From positions 1-11,229 of the forward strand of contig MGCE01000197.1 of the NCBI GenBank assembly GCA_001790315.1: a stretch of 11,229 bases of DNA, given 5' to 3'. Below, piece after piece: positions 9,489 through 11,229 of the stretch. Position 1 is the first letter of the stretch. Each line of letters begins with the position of its first letter. The notes under the pieces were generated by a model. That model had not been told where the DNA came from. It saw only the letters and a list, made by a program, of their open reading frames with translations, and made no database searches. Origin of the DNA: Candidatus Rokubacteria bacterium RIFCSPLOWO2_02_FULL_72_37. GTDB lineage: Bacteria; Methylomirabilota; Methylomirabilia; Rokubacteriales; CSP1-6. The position numbers and the translations under genes were made by a program.

Positions 9489-9517
9489 CCGACGGACGGC
9501 GACATCCGGCCGTCCCG

Positions 9518-9548
9518 GGCGGCTCGCTTCCAGCGGGCCGCCTTTTTT
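9518..9548 (+). terminator. Rho-independent terminator of the half-SWIB gene
   Basis: GGCGGCTCGCT (9518-9528) and AGCGGGCCGCC (9532-9542) form an eleven-bp stem with one G-U pair and a TCC loop, followed by six T (9543-9548). It lies 29 bases after the TAA stop. A second hairpin, GGACGGC/GCCGTCC (9494-9500/9509-9515), sits just before it. Confidence 0.93.
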
Positions 9549-9584
9549 CGTAGACTCCTCGTACACATCCGCCGGGAGGCCACG

Positions 9585-9929
9585 ATGATCGTCAAGGAGA
9601 CGGCGCGTTCGACCTACCTCGACGTCTCGCAGACCGCCTGGGAGCGGACGCGCTTCCCCGGCGTCGAGGTGAAGATGCTCTACCAGGATGCGTCGGGCCG
9701 ACAGACCTCGCTCGTGCGGATGGCGCCCGGCGCGCGGCTCCCGACGCACCGTCACGTCGGCGTCGAGCAGAGCTACCTCCTCGAGGGCACGCTCGTGGAC
9801 GAGGACGGCGCCTGCGGCGCCGGCGACTTCGTGTGGCGCCGCGCGGGCTCGGTGCACGAGGCGTGGTCGCCCGACGGCTGCGTCGTGCTCGGGATCTTCG
9901 AGCGACCGAACGAGTTCCTAGACGGGTAG
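9585..9929 (+). CDS. Small single-domain cupin protein
   Basis: A 114-residue beta-barrel protein of the cupin superfamily. Cupin motif 1 is G49-ARLPTHRHVGVEQSYLLEG with metal ligands H55, H57 and E61, and motif 2 (AGDFVWRRAGSVHEAWSP) supplies H91. The four-ligand set is complete, so a bound divalent metal is likely. It resembles the ChrR-type/anti-sigma-like cupin group but has no anti-sigma N-terminal domain and no sigma factor gene nearby; small cupins also include dioxygenases and isomerases, so no reaction is assigned. GGGAGG five bases before ATG 9585 supports the start. TAGACT at 9551-9556, just past the upstream terminator, may be its -10. Its 3' end overlaps the haloacid dehalogenase gene on the other strand by 12 bp. 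Confidence 0.83.
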   Translation: MIVKETARSTYLDVSQTAWERTRFPGVEVKMLYQDASGRQTSLVRMAPGARLPTHRHVGVEQSYLLEGTLVDEDGACGAGDFVWRRAGSVHEAWSPDGCVVLGIFERPNEFLDG

Positions 9930-10568
9930 CTGGTCGAGCCCGCGGATCACCAGGTCGGCGCTCACGCCGAGCTCCTCGGCAGGCGCGCCCGTCCGGTTGC
10001 ACCAGGCGACCTGGTAGCCGAAGGCCTTGGCGCCCGCCACGTCCCAGGCGTTCGAGGACACGAACAGGAGCTCCCCCGCGGGGACGCCGAGCGTCCGGGG
10101 CCCGAGCGCGTAGACCTGCGGCGCAGGCTTGTACGTCTTCGCCGCGTCCACGGAGATGACGTGCTGCAGGTGCCGTCCGAGCCCGCTCGAGGCGACCGCG
10201 GCCGCGAGCATCCGGGGCGTGCCGTTCGAGAGGATCGCCCGCGGCCGGCCCGCGAGGCGCTCGAGCGCCGCCGTCACCTCGGGAAAGCACGCGAGCGAGA
10301 GGTAGGCCTCCATGAGCCGCCCGATCGCCTCCTCGCTCGCCGTGAGCCCGAGCCGCCGGACGGCGTAGCGGAGCGCCGCCTCGGTCACGGCCCAGAAGTC
10401 CTCGTAGCGCCCCATCAGGGCACGGAGCCACGTGTACTCGAGCTGCTTCTGCCGCCAGATGGCGGACAAGGCCGCCGGGTCGGTGGTGACCGCTCGGCCC
10501 GCCTCCACGACGGAATGGACGTCGAACAGCGTGCCGTAGGCGTCGAACACGTAGCCCCGAATCGCCAC
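9918..10568 (-). CDS. (S)-2-haloacid dehalogenase (haloacid dehalogenase type II)
   Basis: A 216-residue HAD-superfamily hydrolase that should displace the halide from L-2-haloalkanoic acids through an aspartyl ester, giving D-2-hydroxyacids. Residues match the L-2-HAD set: nucleophile D9 in VFDAYGTLFD with T13, R39 before KQLEYTWLR..MGRYEDFW, S114-N115 in SNGTP, K147 in TYKP, and S172, N173 and D176 in SSNAWDVAGAK. This is more than the generic HAD core and argues for a true dehalogenase. GTG 10568 is chosen: GGAGGA lies five bases upstream and the family N-terminus starts here, although the frame is open much further upstream through the carboxypeptidase gene. It lies 35 bp downstream of that gene on the same strand, and its end overlaps the convergent cupin. 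No halide transporter or regulator is seen nearby. Confidence 0.9.
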   Translation of the reverse strand: MAIRGYVFDAYGTLFDVHSVVEAGRAVTTDPAALSAIWRQKQLEYTWLRALMGRYEDFWAVTEAALRYAVRRLGLTASEEAIGRLMEAYLSLACFPEVTAALERLAGRPRAILSNGTPRMLAAAVASSGLGRHLQHVISVDAAKTYKPAPQVYALGPRTLGVPAGELLFVSSNAWDVAGAKAFGYQVAWCNRTGAPAEELGVSADLVIRGLDQLPV

Positions 10569-10603
10569 TGGGGTCCTCCTGCCGCCCGGCGCGGCGCCCT
10601 GGT

Positions 10604-11229
10604 CTAGTGCGTCGCGGCGCGCGATGGGCGGAACGCTGACTTCTTCGACGGCGGACGCGCGGGCTCGTCCGACTCGAGGCCGCTCTCCACGAACGCGTAG
10701 CGCAGGAGCTTCTTCGCGTCGAGGAAGGACAGCGCGCGGGTCCGCGCGCCGAGCACGACCATCACGAACTGCTGGCCGTTGCGCCACGCCGAGACGGCGA
10801 GGTTGAACCCGGCCTCGAGCGTGAACCCGGTCTTGAGGGCCTGCACGCCGCCCGGGTCGTTGAACAGCGGGATGTGGCGGGTGTACACGCGGCCGTTGAA
10901 GATGAACGTCTGGCCGCCCAGCATCGTCCGCGACGCCGGGTGGTCGTGGAGGAGCCGCGCGGTGAGCCTGGCGAGGTCGCGCGCCGTGCTCCGCTGGAGG
11001 GGGTCGGGCAGGCCGTGGGCGTTCGCGAAGCGCGTGCCGGTCAGCTCGAGGTCCCATGCCCTGGCGTTCATCCGCGCCACGAACGTCGCCTCGTCGCCGC
11101 CGAGGCGCTCGGCGAGCGCGGTCGCGGCGTCGTTCGCGGAGGCGATCGCCACTCCCTCCAGCAGCGTGCGAAACGCCACGTGGTCGCCCGCCCGGAGTCC
11201 CATGCGGTAGCGCGGCGTCTGCGCCGCGT
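10604..11229 (-). CDS. D-alanyl-D-alanine carboxypeptidase (peptidase S11, PBP5/6-like), 3' part
   Basis: The C-terminal ~207 residues of a low-molecular-mass penicillin-binding protein that trims the terminal D-Ala from peptidoglycan stem peptides in the periplasm. The frame is open to the right window edge, with family-like residues (QTPRYRMGLRAGDHVAFRTLLEG) continuing past the ATG at 11203, so that ATG is internal. Visible motifs: SAND, the SxN motif (S22 counted from that ATG), TRFANAHGLPDP typical of S11, and KTG at 124-126 (LKTGFT). The SxxK nucleophile motif, signal peptide and true start are outside the window. The protein stops soon after the transpeptidase fold with a short basic tail and no PBP5 C-terminal beta domain or amphipathic anchor. 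The dehalogenase gene follows after 35 bp. Confidence 0.92.
   Translation of the reverse strand, partial: AAQTPRYRMGLRAGDHVAFRTLLEGVAIASANDAATALAERLGGDEATFVARMNARAWDLELTGTRFANAHGLPDPLQRSTARDLARLTARLLHDHPASRTMLGGQTFIFNGRVYTRHIPLFNDPGGVQALKTGFTLEAGFNLAVSAWRNGQQFVMVVLGARTRALSFLDAKKLLRYAFVESGLESDEPARPPSKKSAFRPSRAATH

Noticed and set aside
10569..11057. Upstream extension of the haloacid dehalogenase frame
   Set aside because: The extension overlaps the carboxypeptidase gene in another frame. GTG 10568 has a good Shine-Dalgarno and matches the family N-terminus.

Overview
The window is very G+C-rich bacterial DNA, tightly packed, with short overlapping gene junctions (GTGA start/stop overlaps at 289-292, 1359-1362 and 8392-8395). 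By eye, the base composition and the gene families (NtrBC-type regulators, a luciferase-like oxidoreductase, a ThDP-dependent decarboxylase-like enzyme, cupin and L-2-haloacid dehalogenase) suit a free-living soil or groundwater bacterium. Candidatus Rokubacteria/Methylomirabilota or a deltaproteobacterial-grade lineage would fit. This placement is an inference; there is no rRNA or other decisive marker here.

Layout. (1) 1-2795, plus strand: the 3' end of tsaD (tRNA t6A synthesis), then a soluble PAS histidine kinase and a sigma54 response regulator of the NtrB/NtrC type, all overlapping and probably translationally coupled. (2) 2810-6306, minus strand: a ThDP-dependent enzyme of the acetolactate synthase/benzoylformate decarboxylase superfamily, followed downstream by thiC. 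A good TPP riboswitch sits over the thiC Shine-Dalgarno, and a sigma70-like promoter with a perfect 14-bp palindrome in its spacer lies just upstream. A user of thiamine diphosphate therefore sits next to a gene that makes the thiamine pyrimidine. (3) 6307-6381: a short divergent control region. (4) 6382-9177, plus strand: a three-gene operon of an LLM-class flavin oxidoreductase, an alpha/beta-hydrolase-fold protein whose nucleophile serine is replaced by phenylalanine, and an SDR dehydrogenase. It is closed by an intrinsic terminator at 9189-9209. (5) 9210-9548: a self-contained unit between two terminators. It encodes a 53-residue lysine-rich protein resembling half of a SWIB/MDM2 domain, behind a leader that can fold into a long hairpin covering its very strong Shine-Dalgarno. 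(6) 9585-9929: a small cupin, overlapping tail-to-tail by 12 bp with (7) a minus-strand L-2-haloacid dehalogenase (9918-10568). Upstream of that on the same strand is the 3' part of a D,D-carboxypeptidase (10604 to the window edge).

Most of the window is ordinary chromosomal DNA: no mobile element, CRISPR array, tRNA or rRNA was seen. The observation most deserving a second look is the terminator-bounded half-SWIB gene with its SD-sequestering leader. Next are the serine-less hydrolase homologue inside an otherwise intact operon, and the ThDP-enzyme/TPP-riboswitch/thiC arrangement. All functional statements rest on motif recognition; no database search was run.
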